Shown here piece after piece: positions 62,247 through 64,000 of a DNA stretch of 64,000 bases. The stretch is taken from positions 3,855,001-3,919,000 of the forward strand of contig NZ_CP029188.1 in the NCBI RefSeq assembly GCF_003097515.1, read 5' to 3'. The notes beneath the pieces were generated by a model that was given only the letters and a program-made list of their open reading frames with translations, searched no databases and was not told the origin of the DNA. The translations under genes were made by a program, and so were the position numbers. The stretch is from Streptomyces tirandamycinicus (lineage in GTDB: Bacteria; Actinomycetota; Actinomycetes; Streptomycetales; Streptomycetaceae). The first letter of the stretch is position 1. Every line of letters starts with the position of its first letter.

Positions 62247-62377
62247 TCCTCCCCGGGCGCCGTCCGGGCCGGAAGGGCCCCAGCCGCCTCGATGCCGGAA
62301 GGGCCGGAGCCGCCTCGATGAGCGAAATGGGGACATGCTTCACTGGACGGGCGACTCAGAGAAGGAAAGGGGCCGTC

Positions 62378-62668
62378 GTGTCCGACAGCAAGACGAGCGC
62401 CACGCTCCGGTACACCCTCATGCGGTTCGGCATCTTCGCCGGCTGCTTCCTCGTCCTGTGGGGGCTGGTGTACCTGCGCGTACTGCCGCGCGGCCTCGGT
62501 GACTCCAACCTGCTGTGGGTGCTCGTGCTGTCCGTCCTGATCTCGGCGCCGCTGAGCGTCGTGCTGCTGCGCAGACAGCGCGAGGCGATGTCCGAGCAGA
62601 TCGTCGCCAAGGTGGACCGGGCGAAGACGCGCCTGGAGGCCAACCGCACCCGCGAGGACGTCCAATAG
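62378..62668 (+). CDS. DUF4229 small membrane protein
   Basis: A 96-residue protein with two transmembrane helices (YTLMRFGIFAGCFLVLWGLV; LLWVLVLSVLISAPLSVVLL) and a basic C-terminal helix (REAMSEQIVAKVDRAKTRLE), matching DUF4229. The function is unknown. GTG 62378 has AAAGGGG 6 nt upstream. Confidence 0.85.
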   Translation: MSDSKTSATLRYTLMRFGIFAGCFLVLWGLVYLRVLPRGLGDSNLLWVLVLSVLISAPLSVVLLRRQREAMSEQIVAKVDRAKTRLEANRTREDVQ

Positions 62669-62821
62669 CGCATCACCGCGTCCGCCGGCCGCACCGGCGG
62701 AAGTGAGCTTCGTCACAGCCGACTTCACCCATCCTGCCGCCCCGGCGGGGAGCAAGCGCTCCCATGCTGGGGTGGTGCTGTTTCCGGACACGCGCTGGCG
62801 CGATCATGGCCCAAAGCGCGG

Positions 62822-62853
62822 CTTTGAGGGTCTCAAAGTTCAAGTGTTAACGT
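62822..62853 (+). promoter_or_regulatory. promoter with operator before the leader peptide
   Basis: TTGAGG (62824-62829) and TAACGT (62848-62853) are 18 nt apart, and TAACGT is 7 nt before ATG 62861. The inverted repeat CTTTGAG-GGT-CTCAAAG (62822-62838) covers the -35, a likely repressor site. Confidence 0.6.
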
Positions 62854-62860
62854 ATGGCTC

Positions 62861-63007
62861 ATGACGACAGCAGTGTGCCCCCGAACGGTCATGAGCCTCC
62901 CGCTCGTGACGCGGCTGCACGTCGACCTGTGCCTCCCCCTCGCACCGCACCGCGCCGGTGCCGGGGGCGCCCCCGGCCTGCCCGCGCTCTGTCGCCGCCC
63001 GGTCTGA
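62861..63007 (+). CDS. candidate leader peptide upstream of the DAACS symporter
   Basis: A 48-residue frame starting MTTAVCPRTVMSLPLVTRLH and ending ALCRRPV. It holds RLHVDLC and a C-terminal CRR, features I associate with the short putative leader peptide class in Streptomyces annotations. Three cysteines are present. A leaderless promoter points at its ATG. It ends 127 nt before the symporter start and may control it by attenuation. It has no other family similarity. Confidence 0.5.
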   Translation: MTTAVCPRTVMSLPLVTRLHVDLCLPLAPHRAGAGGAPGLPALCRRPV

Positions 63008-63134
63008 CCCGGCATCGCGGGGCGGCCTTCCCCCGAGTGAACGGGCGCCGCACCCACATCCCCCCTTCCCGATTCCTCCGTTTCTCGAGTTCCTGAATCC
63101 CCGAACTCCCGATGCGCCTCACCGGAGTGTGCCC

Positions 63135-64000
63135 GTGTCCGCGAACTCCGCGACGCCCACCCGCGCCAGCCGTATGCCGAAGGTCCCCTTCTGGGCCCAG
63201 ATCGTCGCCGGTCTGGTCGCCGGCGTCCTGCTCGGCTGGCTGGCCCGCAGCCAGGACGTCACCTGGCTCCGCACGACCCTGGAGCAGATCGGCGACATCT
63301 TCGTCCAGTTGCTCAAGCTGGCCGTCGCACCGCTCGTCTTCTTCGCGATCCTGGTGTCGATCACCAATCTGCGGAAGGTCAACAACGCCGCACGGCTGGC
63401 CGGCCGCACACTGCTGTGGTTCATGATCACCTCGCTGATCGCCGTGGCGATCGGCCTCACCCTCGGCCTGCTCACCAACCCCGGTGCGGGCACCGGCCTC
63501 ACGCCGAAGGACGGCGCGAAGCCGGAGAAGGCCGGCTCCTGGATCGACTTCCTCACCGGCATCGTGCCCACGGACGTCATCACGCCGTTCACCGAGCTGA
63601 ACGTTCTTCAGATCGTCTTCATGGCCGCTGTCGCCGGTGCCGCCGCGCTCAAGCTCGGTGACCGCGCCCAGCCGATCCTCGCCTTCAGCGAGTCCGTGCT
63701 GGAGCTGCTCCAGAAGGCGCTGTGGTGGGTCATCCGGCTCGCCCCGATCGGCACCGTCGGCCTCATCGGCTACGCGATCGCCGACTACGGCTGGGACCTC
63801 ATCGGCAAGTACGCCACCTTCACGGCCGACGTCTACATCGGCTGCGCGCTGGTCCTGTTCGGCGTCTACCCGCTGCTGCTGGCGACCGTCGCCAAGGTCA
63901 ACCCCCTGCAGTTCTTCAGGGGCGCCTGGCCGGCCATCCAGCTCGCCTTCGTCTCGCGCTCCTCGGTCGGCACCATGCCGGTCACCCAGAAGGTCACCGA
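63135..64000 (+). CDS. dicarboxylate/amino acid:cation symporter (DAACS), partial at window end
   Basis: The first 288 residues of a DAACS carrier (GltP/DctA-like), which imports dicarboxylates or acidic amino acids with protons or sodium. It has WAQIVAGLVAGVLLGWLARS, LAVAPLVFFAILVSITNLRK, LAPIGTVGLIGYAIADYGWD, and the serine-rich loop AFVSRSSVGTMPVTQKVT before the window ends. GTG 63135 has GGAG 8 nt upstream. A candidate leader peptide precedes it. Confidence 0.9.
   Translation, partial: MSANSATPTRASRMPKVPFWAQIVAGLVAGVLLGWLARSQDVTWLRTTLEQIGDIFVQLLKLAVAPLVFFAILVSITNLRKVNNAARLAGRTLLWFMITSLIAVAIGLTLGLLTNPGAGTGLTPKDGAKPEKAGSWIDFLTGIVPTDVITPFTELNVLQIVFMAAVAGAAALKLGDRAQPILAFSESVLELLQKALWWVIRLAPIGTVGLIGYAIADYGWDLIGKYATFTADVYIGCALVLFGVYPLLLATVAKVNPLQFFRGAWPAIQLAFVSRSSVGTMPVTQKVT

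Noticed and set aside
63112..63426. Frame starting MRLTGVCPC upstream of and across the symporter
   Set aside because: It runs through the symporter gene in another frame and becomes Ser/Arg/Pro-rich.

Overview
This 64 kb window looks like a Streptomyces chromosome (high G+C, GTG/TTG starts, many probable leaderless genes, and a complete bldN/rsbN developmental locus beside the Rex-controlled rex-hemACD operon). No phage, insertion sequence, CRISPR array or tRNA gene was seen.

Layout. 1-2.5 kb is the 3' end of an rRNA operon (partial 23S, 5S, strong terminator). 2.6-9.5 kb holds a HAD phosphatase, an MFS exporter, an AcuC-type deacetylase, a phosphatase-like protein, a small excisionase-type DNA-binding protein, a 32-codon bS22-type ribosomal protein, an NAD-dependent epimerase-like protein and a lysophospholipid acyltransferase. 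9.6-12 kb carries the anti-sigma factor RsbN and the ECF sigma factor BldN. 12.4-20.5 kb carries a HAD-IB phosphatase, a glutaredoxin-like protein, then rex-hemA-hemC-hemD (overlapping starts and stops, Rex operator upstream) and hemB. 20.6-24.5 kb has divergent argS and class I lysS. 24.8-44.8 kb is a more variable stretch: DUF2637 membrane protein, two DUF3558-type lipoproteins, RtcB ligase, a beta-lactamase-like hydrolase, a ferric ABC transporter divergent from an unusual adenylation/carrier/acyltransferase fusion (both behind predicted iron boxes), SDR, YnfA, FAD monooxygenase with divergent TetR regulator, Mut7-C protein, GNAT, and a gene-poor gap. 44.8-53.3 kb carries hemL, a histidine phosphatase, a Tat-exported deacetylase-like lipoprotein and the system II cytochrome c set (ResA-like, CcdA, ResB, CcsB). 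53.5-61.5 kb holds the futalosine menaquinone genes (UbiD-, UbiA- and UbiX-type enzymes, AsnC regulator, mqnE), interrupted by a frameshifted Uma2-like gene and a rhomboid protease. The window closes with a GNAT, a DUF4229 protein, a candidate leader peptide and the start of a DAACS symporter.

A functional thread runs through the core blocks: haem synthesis (hemA, C, D, B, L), cytochrome c maturation, menaquinone synthesis, redox sensing by Rex and iron uptake. The least familiar unit is the iron-box-controlled 951-residue adenylation/carrier/membrane acyltransferase protein divergent from the ferric transporter. A recurrent oddity is the number of short GC-rich tandem arrays placed at or just beyond gene ends, several of them containing the stop codon.
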